Source: CBDIBC01 sp965276635
GTDB taxonomy: Bacteria; Actinomycetota; Acidimicrobiia; Acidimicrobiales; Palsa-688
Assembly (NCBI GenBank): GCA_965276635.1
Contig: CBDIBC010000005.1
Coordinates: 1,054,001 to 1,118,000, forward strand
DNA length: 64,000 nt
Direction of reading: 5' to 3'
Shown: piece by piece, positions 29,713 through 38,529 of the stretch
Numbering within the stretch: position 1 is the first letter of the stretch
How the letters are laid out: every line of letters begins with the position of its first letter
Position numbers and translations under genes: made by a program
Notes under the pieces: generated by a model
Seen by the model: the letters and a program-made list of their open reading frames with translations, nothing else
What the model was told of the DNA's origin: nothing
Databases searched by the model: none

Positions 29713-30600
29713 TCAGGTTCCGCCGGCTCCCACTTGGGCATCGAGCACCTCGATGAGGGCCAGTGCCGCCTGGGAGAGCGGGCGATCCCGCCGGTGCGCC
29801 ACGCCGACAGTTCGCGACAGCGACCGTCCCCGGAAACGGACCGCGTGCAGGGCACCCCCGGGCACCACGACCGACGACGGCACGATCGCCGCTCCGAGCC
29901 CGGCGGCGGTCATGGCCAGCACGCCGCCCATCTCCAGTCCGCCCGCCGCGATGGTGGGGCGCCGCCCGACACGCCGGCAGGCGGCGATGACGACCTCGCG
30001 CAAGTCGTAGCCCTCACGGAACATGACGAGAGGGGTGACGGCCAGCTCTGGGAGGCCGATCACCTGCCGCCCGGCCAACGGGTGAGCGTGGCCCACGGCG
30101 AGCACCAGCTCCTCCTCCACCAGCGCCCGGGTGACGAGGCCCGGTCGGTCCACGGGCAGGATGAGCAGCGCCAGGTCCATGCGCCCCTGCTCCAGGCGGG
30201 TCACCAGGTCGCGGGACCCCGCCTCCTCCAGCTCCAGGTCGATGCCCGGGTACTGCTGGTGAAAGATGGACAGCACGGGGGGCATCAGGTTCGTGGTCAG
30301 GCTGGGGGTGGCCCCCAGCGCCAAGCGCCCTCGGCGGAGGCCGAGCAGCTCCCGGACGGCCGAGCGGCCGGCCTCGCAGTCGGCCAGCACCTGGCGGGCC
30401 CACGGGAGGAGCGCCTCGCCGGCAGTGGTGAGCGAGACGTGGCCCCCGGAACGGTGGAACAGATCGACGTCGAGCTCACGCTCGAGGGCCCGCACCGCGC
30501 TGCTGACCGAGGGCTGGGCCACCCGCAGCGCTTCGGCTGCCCGGGTGAACTGCCCGGAGTCGGCTACCGCAACCAGGTACTGCATCTGGTGGATCTGCAC
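29713..30600 (-). CDS. LysR-family transcriptional regulator
   Basis: The 295-residue protein starts with a LysR helix-turn-helix (QMQYLVAVADSGQFTRAAEA, then LRVAQPSVSSAVRALERELD) and ends in a periplasmic-binding-like effector domain (LALGATPSLTTNLMPPVLSI). No effector can be named. GTG 30600 gives VQIHQMQY; ATG 30585 is an alternative. It is divergent from sdhC, and a symmetric ATAG-N7-CTAT site occupies the spacer just beyond its start, so control of sdhCAB and of itself is likely. Confidence 0.88.
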   Translation of the reverse strand: MQIHQMQYLVAVADSGQFTRAAEALRVAQPSVSSAVRALERELDVDLFHRSGGHVSLTTAGEALLPWARQVLADCEAGRSAVRELLGLRRGRLALGATPSLTTNLMPPVLSIFHQQYPGIDLELEEAGSRDLVTRLEQGRMDLALLILPVDRPGLVTRALVEEELVLAVGHAHPLAGRQVIGLPELAVTPLVMFREGYDLREVVIAACRRVGRRPTIAAGGLEMGGVLAMTAAGLGAAIVPSSVVVPGGALHAVRFRGRSLSRTVGVAHRRDRPLSQAALALIEVLDAQVGAGGT

Positions 30601-30616
30601 TGCCTCAGCGTATGTC

Positions 30617-30633
30617 CATAGGCAATGTCTATG
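30617..30633. promoter_or_regulatory. Likely LysR binding site upstream of sdhC
   Basis: CATAG-N7-CTATG (30617-30633) is a perfect inverted repeat containing the T-N11-A pattern favoured by LysR regulators. It lies 17 bases outside the LysR start and 79 bases before sdhC, the usual place for a shared divergent control site. Confidence 0.5.
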
Positions 30634-30711
30634 TCACGGAGAGGAACATTCGTCTTTCCTTGGGCAAAGGAGCCGGTTACGTTACGAGCACCGCCAGCTC
30701 AGGAGGCATGC

Positions 30712-31569
30712 ATGGCTGCACCCACGGCCCCCGCGCCAGTCGAGACCGCCAACGACGGACGCGCCGCCATCGCGGCCAAGACCCTGCGCCGCGACCGATG
30801 GTGGCTGCAGCCGGGGATCACCGCCTCGGTGCTGATCGGCTTCGTCATCTACTCCACGTGGGCGGCCTTCCAGAACTCCGACTACTACGCCAAGCCCTAC
30901 ATCTCGCCGTTCTACTCGCCGTGCGTTGCCAGCGTGTGTGCCTCCGCCCGGAACGTGGCCTCCTCCGCCGGTCGCCTCCCGAACGCACACGTACACGTCC
31001 CCGACGTCGGGATCATCGGGACCTGGTGGCCCATCACGCCGGCCATTTTCATCCTCATCGTCCCGCTCGGCTTCCGAATGACCTGCTACTACTACCGGCG
31101 CAGCTACTACCGCTCCATCTGGCGCTCGCCGGCCGCCTGCGCGGTGGCCGAGCCCCACAAGCGCTACAGCGGTGAGACCAGGTTCCCGCTGATCCTGCAG
31201 AACTCCCACCGGTACTTCTTCTACCTGGGGCTCCTCCTGAACTGCATCCTCACCTACGACGTGGTGGTGTCGTTCCGAAACGCCGGCGACCAGTGGGGCC
31301 ACATGGGCCTCGGCACCGTCGTGCTGCTGGTGAACGCCGCGTTCCTGTGGCTGTACTCCCTGTCCTGCCACTCCTGTCGCCACATCGTCGGCGGGCGGTT
31401 GAAGCACTTCTCCCGCCACCCGGTGCGGTTCAAGTTCTGGGGCGTCGTGTCCAAGCTGAACAGCAAGCACATGCAGATCGCCTGGTGCAGCCTGGTCTTC
31501 GTGGCCCTCACCGACCTGTACGTCCGGCTGGTGGCCAGCGGCACCATCAGCGATCCGCGCTTCTTCTGA
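30712..31569 (+). CDS. sdhC: Succinate dehydrogenase membrane anchor subunit (Sdh1-like)
   Basis: The 285-residue protein has several hydrophobic segments (about residues 24-46, 94-116, 165-185, 198-218, 258-275) with conserved His in LQNSHRYFFYLG and CHSCRHIVGGR, which could ligate haem or quinone. The length, five-helix layout and position before sdhA suit the anchor of the Actinobacterial Sdh1 complex more than the four-helix SdhC/SdhD pair. It should tie the catalytic subunits to the membrane and pass electrons to (mena)quinone. ATG 30712 is five bases after AGGAGG; the longer frame to 30625 has no ribosome site. Confidence 0.75.
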   Translation: MAAPTAPAPVETANDGRAAIAAKTLRRDRWWLQPGITASVLIGFVIYSTWAAFQNSDYYAKPYISPFYSPCVASVCASARNVASSAGRLPNAHVHVPDVGIIGTWWPITPAIFILIVPLGFRMTCYYYRRSYYRSIWRSPAACAVAEPHKRYSGETRFPLILQNSHRYFFYLGLLLNCILTYDVVVSFRNAGDQWGHMGLGTVVLLVNAAFLWLYSLSCHSCRHIVGGRLKHFSRHPVRFKFWGVVSKLNSKHMQIAWCSLVFVALTDLYVRLVASGTISDPRFF

Positions 31570-31601
31570 TCTGAATCCTTCTGGGAACGGAGCTGTCCAC
31601 C

Positions 31602-33398
31602 ATGAGCGACTTCGAACGCCACAGCTACGACGTCATCGTGATCGGTGCCGGCGGGAGCGGTTTGCGCGCAGCCATCGCCGCCCACGAGGCCGGGGCGCGC
31701 ACGGCCGTGCTTACCAAGAGCCTGTTGGGTAAGGCCCACACCGTGATGGCCGAAGGCGGCATCGCCGCGGCCATGAGCAACGTGTGGAAGGAGGACAACT
31801 GGAAGGTCCACTTTCGCGACACCATGCGCGGCGGGAAGCTGCTGAACCACTACCGGATGGCCGAGCTGCACGCCAAGGAAGCCCCGGACCGGGTCTGGGA
31901 GCTCGAGCAGTGGGGTGCGCTGTTCGACCGCACCGCGGACGGCCTCATCAGCCAGCGAGACTTCGGCGGGCACCGCTACGCCCGCCTGGCCCATGTCGGG
32001 GACCGCACCGGCCTGGAGATGATTCGCACCCTCCAGCAGCGCACCGTGCAGCTCGGCATCGACGTCTTCATGGAGTGCACGGTCACCCGGCTGATCAAGG
32101 ACGGCGACCGCATCGCCGGCGCGTTCGGCTACCGCCGGGAGACCGGCCAGTTCCTGGTGTTCGACGCCCCTGCGGTGATCCTGGCCACGGGCGGCATCGG
32201 CAAGTCCTGGAAGGTGACGTCCAATTCCTGGGAGTACACGGCGGACGGCCACGCGCTGGCTCTGCGCGCCGGCGCCTCCCTGGTGAACATGGAGTTCGTC
32301 CAGTTCCACCCGACCGGCATGGTGTGGCCACCGTCGGTGCGCGGCATCTTGGTGACCGAGGGCGTCCGGGGCGACGGCGGGGTGCTGCGGAACTCCGAAG
32401 GCAAGCGGTTCATGTTCAACTACATCCCGGAGTTCTTCAAGGCGGAGACGGCCGACTCCGAGGAGGAGGGCGACCGCTGGTACACCGACAAGGTGAACAA
32501 CCGTCGCCCGCCGGAGCTGCTCCCGCGCGACGAGGTGGCCCGGGCCATCAACAACGAGATCAAGGAGGGTCGCGGGTCTCCCCACGGTGGGGTTTTCCTC
32601 GACATCGCCACCCGACGCAGCGCGGAGTACATCACCAAGCGGCTGCCGTCGATGTACCACCAGTTCAAGGAGCTGGCCGAGGTCGACATCACGGCCGAGC
32701 CGATGGAGGTGGGCCCGACGTGCCACTACGTCATGGGCGGGGTGGAGGTCGATCCCGACACAGCGGCGTCCCGGGTGTCGGGGCTGTACGCCTCCGGGGA
32801 GGTGGCCGGAGGCATGCACGGCGCCAATCGGCTGGGCGGCAACTCGCTCGGCGACCTCCTGGTGTTCGGCAAGCGGGCCGGCGACAGCGCGTCGGCCTAC
32901 GTGGCAGGGCTGGCGACCCGGCCGGCGCTCTCCGAGGATCTGGTCGACCAGGCATCGCAGGCGGCACTCGCGCCCTTCGCGGTGGAGGGCGGGGAGAACC
33001 CGTACACGATCCAACAGGACCTGCAGAACATCATGCAGGACCTGGTCGGCATCATCCGCACCGAGTCGGAGATGGAGTCGGCGCTCAAGGAGATCGAGGA
33101 TCTGAAGGTCCGGGTCCAGTCGATGGCTGTGGAGGGCGAACGCCCGTACAACCCGGGCTGGCACCTCTCCATCGACATCCACAACATGCTGCTCATCTCC
33201 GAGACCGTCGCCCGGGCGGCCCTGGAGCGCAAGGAGAGCCGGGGCGGCCATACCCGCGACGACTTCCCCATGACCGACGACTACTGGGCCAAGCGCAACG
33301 TCATCGTCGAGTTCGACGACGCCGGTGCGGTATCCATCCGCCAGCAGGATCTGCCCCAGATCACCGACGAGCTGGCCGAACTGCTGGAGGCGAATTGA
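31602..33398 (+). CDS. sdhA: Succinate dehydrogenase flavoprotein subunit
   Basis: The 598-residue protein has the FAD-binding DVIVIGAGGSGLRAAIAAHE and the conserved AHTVMAEGG, where His46 is the expected site of covalent FAD attachment. Later family motifs are FVQFHPTGM, RGDGGVLRN, GGVFLDI, PTCHYVMGGVEVD and GANRLGGNSLGDLLVFG. It oxidises succinate to fumarate (or runs in reverse) on the cytoplasmic face of the membrane. The gene is 32 bases after sdhC, with GGAG before its ATG, and its stop overlaps the sdhB start. Nothing is missing. Confidence 0.95.
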   Translation: MSDFERHSYDVIVIGAGGSGLRAAIAAHEAGARTAVLTKSLLGKAHTVMAEGGIAAAMSNVWKEDNWKVHFRDTMRGGKLLNHYRMAELHAKEAPDRVWELEQWGALFDRTADGLISQRDFGGHRYARLAHVGDRTGLEMIRTLQQRTVQLGIDVFMECTVTRLIKDGDRIAGAFGYRRETGQFLVFDAPAVILATGGIGKSWKVTSNSWEYTADGHALALRAGASLVNMEFVQFHPTGMVWPPSVRGILVTEGVRGDGGVLRNSEGKRFMFNYIPEFFKAETADSEEEGDRWYTDKVNNRRPPELLPRDEVARAINNEIKEGRGSPHGGVFLDIATRRSAEYITKRLPSMYHQFKELAEVDITAEPMEVGPTCHYVMGGVEVDPDTAASRVSGLYASGEVAGGMHGANRLGGNSLGDLLVFGKRAGDSASAYVAGLATRPALSEDLVDQASQAALAPFAVEGGENPYTIQQDLQNIMQDLVGIIRTESEMESALKEIEDLKVRVQSMAVEGERPYNPGWHLSIDIHNMLLISETVARAALERKESRGGHTRDDFPMTDDYWAKRNVIVEFDDAGAVSIRQQDLPQITDELAELLEAN

Positions 33399-34150
33399 CC
33401 TACGACCTGAAGATGCGCATCTGGCGGGGCGACGCCACCGGCGGCGACTTCCAGGACTTCACCATCCCGGTGGAGGAGGGCGAGGTCGTGCTCGATGCCG
33501 TGCACCATGTGCAGGCCCAGCAGGCCGGCGATCTCGCGGTCCGGTGGAACTGCAAGGCGGGCAAATGTGGGTCGTGCTCGGCGGAGGTGAACGGACGGCC
33601 TCGGCTGATGTGCCTGGCTCGCCTGTCCACCTTTGACAAGGACGAGACCATCACCATCAACCCGCTGCGCACCTTCCCGGTGATCCGCGACCTGGTGACC
33701 GACGTGTCGTTCAACTACCAGAAGGCCAGCGAGGTCCCCGCCTTCACCCCCACCGCGGAGCAACCGACGGCGCCGTTCCGGATGCAGCAGGTGGACGTCG
33801 AGCGCCCGCAGGAGTTCCGCAAGTGCATCGAGTGCTGGCTGTGCCAGAACACCTGCCACGTGATCCGCGACCACGAGGAGAACAAGCCGGCGTTCTCTGG
33901 ACCTCGGTTCTTCATTCGCTATGCCGAGCTGGACATGCACCCGAACGACTCGGTGGACCGGAAGCGCCAGGTCCAGGAGGAGCAGGGCCTGGGCTACTGC
34001 AACATCACCAAGTGCTGCACCGAGGTCTGCCCCGAGGGCATCAAGATCACCGACAACGGGATCATCCCCATGAAGGAGCGGGTGGCCGACGTCAAGTACG
34101 ACCCGATCCGGTTCTTCCGCCGCAAGCCGAAGACCGCCCCGACCACCTGA
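33395..34150 (+). CDS. sdhB: Succinate dehydrogenase iron-sulfur subunit
   Basis: The 251-residue protein carries the three expected clusters: CKAGKCGSCSAEVNGRPRLMC in shortened form CKAGKCGSC..C for [2Fe-2S], CIECWLCQNTC for [4Fe-4S] and CNITKCCTEVCPEG for [3Fe-4S]. Electrons pass from FAD in SdhA to quinone at the anchor. The start is TTG 33395, overlapping the sdhA stop (TTGA), with GGAGG (33386-33390) four bases upstream; no ATG fits. The long frame that is open upstream is the shadow of sdhA. A terminator-like hairpin follows at 34185. Confidence 0.93.
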   Translation: MTYDLKMRIWRGDATGGDFQDFTIPVEEGEVVLDAVHHVQAQQAGDLAVRWNCKAGKCGSCSAEVNGRPRLMCLARLSTFDKDETITINPLRTFPVIRDLVTDVSFNYQKASEVPAFTPTAEQPTAPFRMQQVDVERPQEFRKCIECWLCQNTCHVIRDHEENKPAFSGPRFFIRYAELDMHPNDSVDRKRQVQEEQGLGYCNITKCCTEVCPEGIKITDNGIIPMKERVADVKYDPIRFFRRKPKTAPTT

Positions 34151-34184
34151 GCGGCGGCCGGGAGCTGGCGAGAGCTACAGTAGG

Positions 34185-34210
34185 CAGTCCACCCCGTTCA
34201 GGGTGGACTG
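34185..34210 (+). terminator. Terminator-like hairpin after sdhCAB
   Basis: A perfect 10-bp stem, CAGTCCACCC (34185-34194) and GGGTGGACTG (34201-34210), with a CGTTCA loop, lies between sdhB and the tRNA genes. The tail is short (TTCCC), so termination may be partial. Confidence 0.65.
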
Positions 34211-34221
34211 TTCCCAATCAG

Positions 34222-34296
34222 GGACCTGTGGTGCAGTTTGGAGTGCACGCCGGCCTGTCAAGCCGGAGGTCGCGGGTTCAAATCCCGTCAGGTCCG
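34222..34296 (+). tRNA. tRNA-Asp (GTC)
   Basis: The acceptor arms GGACCTG and CAGGTCC pair with discriminator G. The D arm GTGC/GCAC, the anticodon arm CCGGC/GCCGG with loop CTGTCAA (anticodon GTC) and the T arm GCGGG/CCCGT with loop TTCAAAT are all in order. No CCA is encoded. The gene lies one base before tRNA-Phe and is probably processed from the same transcript. Confidence 0.95.
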
Positions 34297-34297
34297 C

Positions 34298-34370
34298 GGT
34301 CGGATAGCTCAGTTGGTAGAGCGCGCGCCTGAAAAGCGCGAGGTCGCCGGATCGACGCCGGCTCCGACCA
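34298..34370 (+). tRNA. tRNA-Phe (GAA)
   Basis: Acceptor arms GGTCGGA and TCCGACC with discriminator A, D arm GCTC/GAGC, anticodon arm CGCGC/GCGCG with loop CTGAAAA (anticodon GAA) and T arm GCCGG/CCGGC. The T loop is ATCGACG, so the usual T at position 54 is A, which is unusual. No CCA is encoded. Its 3' part serves as the attachment site of the element that follows: a decayed second copy is at 44145. Confidence 0.95.
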
Positions 34371-34388
34371 CGGGAAGCCGCCCTGGTC
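34329..34388. repeat. Left attachment-site copy in tRNA-Phe
   Basis: The stretch from the tRNA-Phe anticodon loop to just past its end is repeated at 44145-44204, with 50 of 60 positions identical and all ten changes transitions. It is the left end of the integrated element; tyrosine recombinases commonly insert at tRNA 3' ends and rebuild the gene. Confidence 0.85.
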
Positions 34389-34395
34389 ACAGGGC
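34380..34395 (+). terminator. Intrinsic terminator of the tRNA operon
   Basis: GCCCTG (34380-34385) and CAGGGC (34390-34395) make a 6-bp stem with loop GTCA, followed by CTTTCTTGC. It sits ten bases after tRNA-Phe and is in part shared with the right-hand repeat. Confidence 0.65.
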
Positions 34396-35608
34396 CTTTC
34401 TTGCTGTCCGGGGGCTGGTCGAGGCGCCGACTACGGGCCGTCGTGCCCCACCCGTGCCCCACGAGATGGATGGGGCTCGGGTGGCTTCCCGGACCCGGCA
34501 ACGCTCTTGATCCACCATCGCCCCCAGGCGCTCGGCGATGCGCCTGTCCCGCTCGGCCGAGGAGTGCTGGTGGATCATCGAAGCGCGTGTGCTGGAGTGG
34601 CCGAGCCGGGCCATCAGCTCCTTGGTCGTCGCCCCGGTCTGGGCGGCCAGGGTGCCGGCGGTGTGACGCAGCTCGTGGAACTTGAGCCGGGGAGCCCGAG
34701 CATCGCAGTCGCCGGTAGCCAGACCCTCGTGCGGAAGTTGTTGCGCTCCAAGGGCATCCCTTCCGGCGAGGTGAACACGTAGTCGTCCGGCTCGGGGCGA
34801 GCCCAGCGCTCTAGGTGGTCGCGCAGCTCGGCCACCGCCTGGACGGGGACGACGTCGCGGACACCGGCCCGGCTCTTGGGCTGGTCCTCGATCACTTGAC
34901 CGGAAGCCAGACGGAGGCGCTTGCGGCGGACACGGATGAGGCCGTTGTCCAGGTCGACGTCCGAGCGCCGGAGAGCGAACAGCTCTCCCTCCCGGATGCC
35001 GCCCAACCCGGCGCACAGGACCAGCGCCCGGTATCGCCCGTCGACAGCGTCGGCCAGCCCGTCCAGCTGGGCTATGGCAACGTCCGCTGCTCGGGATGGT
35101 GCTCGATCCCGCCGCCGTCGATCCGACACGGGTTGCGGGCGATCCGCTCGTCGTCCACCGCCTGGCCGAGCACTTGGCGGAGGCGCACGTACGCCTTGGC
35201 TGCGACCGAGCGACCGTGCGTCTGGACGAGAGCGGCGTACCAGACCCGGACCAGCTCAGGGGTCAACCGAGCGAGGCGCTGCGCGCCGAGCGGTCGCACC
35301 CCCTCGGCGACCCGAGGAAGCACATGGCTGCGCAGCTGGTGCTGGTAGATCTCCCGGGTCCTCGGCGCAAGGTTGGCCCGGCCGTCGATCCACCGCCTCG
35401 CATAGTCGGCAAGCAACACCTCCCCTGCTCTCGGATCGATCCAGCCCCGGCCCTGCTCGGCTTCGGCCTTGGCCAGCCACCGAGAGGCGTCGCCTCGAGT
35501 GCGGAAGGTCTCCGCCGCCGTCACTCGCCGACCAGACTCGGTCCGGTAGCGGACCTGCCAGCGACCTGAGGGCAGCTTGCGAATGGTTCCGAACTGCCGC
35601 TTGGTCAT
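34387..35608 (-). pseudogene. Tyrosine integrase, frameshifted and without its catalytic Tyr
   Basis: Three frames together give a phage-type integrase of normal length. The N-terminal arm and core-binding part (MTKRQFGTIRKLPSGRWQVR) run from 35608 to about 35075, where the frame breaks after EHHPEQRTLP. The catalytic front half with GGIREGELFALRRSDVD is in a second frame, to about 34700. The end with FHELRHTAGTLAAQTG (His-x-x-Arg) and LGHSSTRASMIHQHSS is in a third, ending at 34387. In relatives the last motif is IYQH, with Tyr as nucleophile; here the codon at 34570-34572 encodes His. Two frameshifts plus this change make activity very unlikely. ATG 35608 follows GGAGG. Confidence 0.85.
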
Positions 35609-35720
35609 CAGGCCTCCAGCCGTGAGCAGGCCCACCAGTAACTGGTGAGACATCGGGAAGGCCGTCCAGGGGGGCGGGGCAGCGAGCGCCGCGTGCCACG
35701 ATATGCGACAGGGGTGGCCT

Positions 35721-35924
35721 TCACGCCGTACGACATCCCGGGACCCGGTGCTGGTCCAACCAGGTGGTGATCTCGTCCTGATCGAACCTGACCAGCCAGC
35801 CGACCTTCACGTAGGGCACACGTCGTTCGGCGACGAGTCGGCGGACGTGGCGGGCGGTGATGCCGAGGTGCTCGGCGAGCTGGTCGATGGTGAGGAGGTG
35901 GGGGACTGTCTCGGTGGTGGTCAC
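35721..35924 (-). CDS. Excisionase/MerR-like helix-turn-helix protein
   Basis: The 67-residue protein has the Xis-type winged helix: HLLTIDQLAEHLGITARHVR, then RLVAERRVPYVKVGWLVRF and DEITTWLDQHR. Such small proteins sit upstream of actinobacterial integrase genes and direct excision. It is intact and lies about 110 bases before the integrase pseudogene on the same strand. Without an active integrase it cannot excise this element, but might act on related ones. Confidence 0.83.
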   Translation of the reverse strand: MTTTETVPHLLTIDQLAEHLGITARHVRRLVAERRVPYVKVGWLVRFDQDEITTWLDQHRVPGCRTA

Positions 35925-36251
35925 GGCTGGGTCTCCAGTGTCGTGTCGGTTGCTGTCAGGGAGGACCGTCCCGGTTGCCAGCAGCCCGGCGCGATGGTCC
36001 TCTACGAGTAACCACCGAGCGGTCCACCCTATTGACCGGTCACGACCTCACCTGTCTCACACCTTCACCCTCACCGTCACGCAATCGTTGTTCTCGCCGT
36101 CATTCACCGCTATTGTCCTTCGCTTACCGCTCAGCATTTCACCCCACGACAAGCCGTCCCTCTTCTGGTAGACCAAGCCAATAGCCGGACACGATTTCAA
36201 CCTTTCGGTTGTGGCCGGGCTGGCGGTTGTCGGGAGGAGGTGGCAGGTCTG
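35925..36251. other. Gene-free spacer, possible transfer origin
   Basis: These 327 bases between excisionase and relaxase start are visibly poorer in GC than their surroundings. They hold a short hairpin, CAACC-TTTC-GGTTG (36198-36211), flanked by GCCGG and GGCCGGGC. A transfer origin upstream of a MobF relaxase gene would be placed here, but I see no recognised nic sequence. Confidence 0.3.
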
Positions 36252-38193
36252 GTGGCTTGGATGCGGATGATGGAGGCGGAGTCGGTGGCCTATCACCGTG
36301 CCACGGTGCTCGAGCGCGGCGACGACTTCCCCGGCCAGGCGCTCGCCTACTACGCCTCCGGGGTGAGACACCATTGGTCTGGGGCGGCGACGGCGCCGCA
36401 CGCCTCGGCCTCGCGGGGGCGGTCTCGGCCGACGAGTACGAGGCGGTCTTCGGGCCCGGCGGCGCGCGTCATCCGATGACTGGCGAGCGGCTCGTCGCGT
36501 CGCGCCGGCCGGGCATGGAGCTCGTCATTTCGGCGCACAAGTCGGTGGCGGAGTTGGGGGTGATCGGCCGCGCGGAGGACATGCATCAGATCATGGACGC
36601 GGAGCGTGACGCGACCCTCGCCTACCTCGAAACGGTCACCAAAACGGGTGGCGGACGGCGGGGAACTGCCGCTGTCCGGACCCCCACATCAGGGCTCGTC
36701 TATGCCGTCACTCGGCACGCGACGAGCCGGGGCGGGGACCCGTGCCCGCACGATCATGTGCTGGTCGCGAACGTGGTCGAGATGCTCGACGAGGCCGGTG
36801 GTTGGAAGGCGGCGACCACCGCGTCGTGGCGTGAGCATCTGCACGCGGCGACCCAGGTCGGCCGGGTAGCGGCGGCAGCGAAGGCGGTCGAGTTGGGCTA
36901 CGGGATAGCCGCCGACAGCGGCCCGTCGGGACGGTTGCGGCACTGGCGGGTCGCCGGCATCCCCGATGAGATCCTTGAGTTGCACTCGAAGCGGGCGGCG
37001 GATATCACCGCCGCTGTAGAGGAGCGAGGGACCGACACCTACCGAGCTCGGGGCGTGGCGGCCCGGACCACCCGGGCCGCGAAACGACATGTCCCAGAGG
37101 GCGAGTTGGTGGCCCGCTGGCGGGCCGAGCTGGCGTCGATCGGCTGGACCCAGGATCGCCTCACGGCGTCGACCGAGAGCGCTTCGCAGTCCCGGATCGT
37201 CGGCGAGCCGAGCCTCAGGGAGGTGCACCGGGTCCTCGCTGCGGTACTGGCTGATGAGGGTGCGTTGGCTCGGATGAAGGTGTTCTCCCGCCGTCATCTG
37301 CTCGTCGAGCTCACCCCGCACCTCTACGGGTGGGAGCCGCGACTCGTCGATGCGGTCGCCGCCCGAGTCGTCGCCCACCCCGACGTGATCCCCCTGATCG
37401 GGGTGGCCGGAGCGATCGAACCGGTCCACGCGCTCGCCTCGGTGATCGCCCGGGAGGAGGTGATCGCCGAGCGGATCGCCGCCGGACTCGACCGCACCGA
37501 CGCCCCCGTCGCAGCAGCCGACATGGTGGCCGCGGCGGTCGCCGACACCGAAACCGGCATCGGCGGGCGGCTGACCGGTGAGCAGCGCCGGGCGGTCGAA
37601 GCGATCTGCTCCTCGGGCGTGGAGTCGAGCTTGTCGTGGGTGTCGCCGGGGCGGGGAAGACGACCATGCTCGCCGCTGTCGCCTCCGTGTTCGAGTCCTC
37701 AGGCTGCCAAGTGGTCGGCACCGCGACCGCAGGGCAGGCGGCCCGAACCCTCGCCGACGGCGCAGCGCTTGGGTCCTCCTCGACCCTGGCGAGTCTGGTC
37801 GGCCGGCTCGACCGGGGCCAGCTCCGCCTCGACGAGCGGAGTGTGGTGATCCTGGACGAGGCGGGGATGACCGACGATGTCGACCTGGCCCGGCTCACCA
37901 CCCACGCCCGGCTCGACCAGGAGATCGGACGCCTCCAGACGGGCCTCGACGCTCTCGACCGGCGCAGCGTCACCGCTGTGCGGCGCTGGCAACAGACGGT
38001 CGGCGAGCACGCCGCCGCTACCAGGGAGCAGCAGCGCCTCGGCCGGGCCCTCCAGGGCGCCCGCCGCCGCCTCGAGCAACCCGACGCGTCCACCCAAGGC
38101 CGCCGGCCCCCGATCAGCTGGAAGCCTGCCGGTGGGTATATCGCCGAGCCCGAGCCGGCCGCAAGCACGGACGCTGTCCCCCCAGGTTTGTAG
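36252..38193 (+). pseudogene. MobF (TrwC-like) relaxase-helicase, broken
   Basis: Fragments in three frames make a TrwC-type relaxase. The N-terminal piece (SVAYHRATVLERGDDFPGQA, then LAYYAS with candidate catalytic Tyr) is in one frame to about 36360. The next frame continues with ETPLVWGGDGAARLGLAGAV and the metal-binding region TRHATSRGGDPCPHDHVLVA, to about 37625. A third frame has the helicase Walker A GVAGAGKTT and Walker B VVILDEAGM (37636 onward). Directly after DVDLARLTTHA the sequence jumps to a Gln/Arg-rich C-terminal segment, so the middle of the helicase is deleted. In a whole MobF protein this would nick the transfer origin and unwind DNA; here it is dead. Confidence 0.83.
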
Positions 38194-38529
38194 CCAACCG
38201 GCCAGAGCACGGAAGCCTCCTCACGCGATGACCGTCACCTCTGGATCGACTGGTCGGCTTGCGTCGTTGTCAGCCGGGAAAGCGACCCTCTGGGACGGCA
38301 CTCAGTGCAGGGGAGCGTCCTCGCCGGCTGGCTGTGAGCGAACGAGGAAGTGAGGCTGTACCGCCGTCGCAGATAGCGCACGCCAGTGGGAGTCTTCACC
38401 GGGCGGGTCTTGCGGGCGCACACCGAAACATCACCGCCGCAACCCCCAGTGTCGTCGCAGGTCGTTCGGCGTACGGGCGATCACGCAAGCGACCGGGCAC
38501 CCGCAGGTAGTCTGGCAATCTTGGGTTCG
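38194..38529. other. Spacer without a recognised gene
   Basis: No frame in these 336 bases has convincing coding character; short frames on both strands are Arg-rich shadows. It joins the relaxase remnant to the MFS gene and probably includes the MFS promoter, but I cannot place one with confidence. Confidence 0.5.

Noticed and set aside
31784..33394. Long open frame upstream of sdhB, suggesting a fused protein
   Set aside because: It is the shadow of sdhA in high-GC sequence; sdhB has its own TTG and GGAGG, and the protein-like motifs are in the sdhA frame.
38235..38510. Short frames of 60-83 residues before the MFS gene
   Set aside because: Basic low-complexity sequence on both strands, no ribosome site, and no motif.
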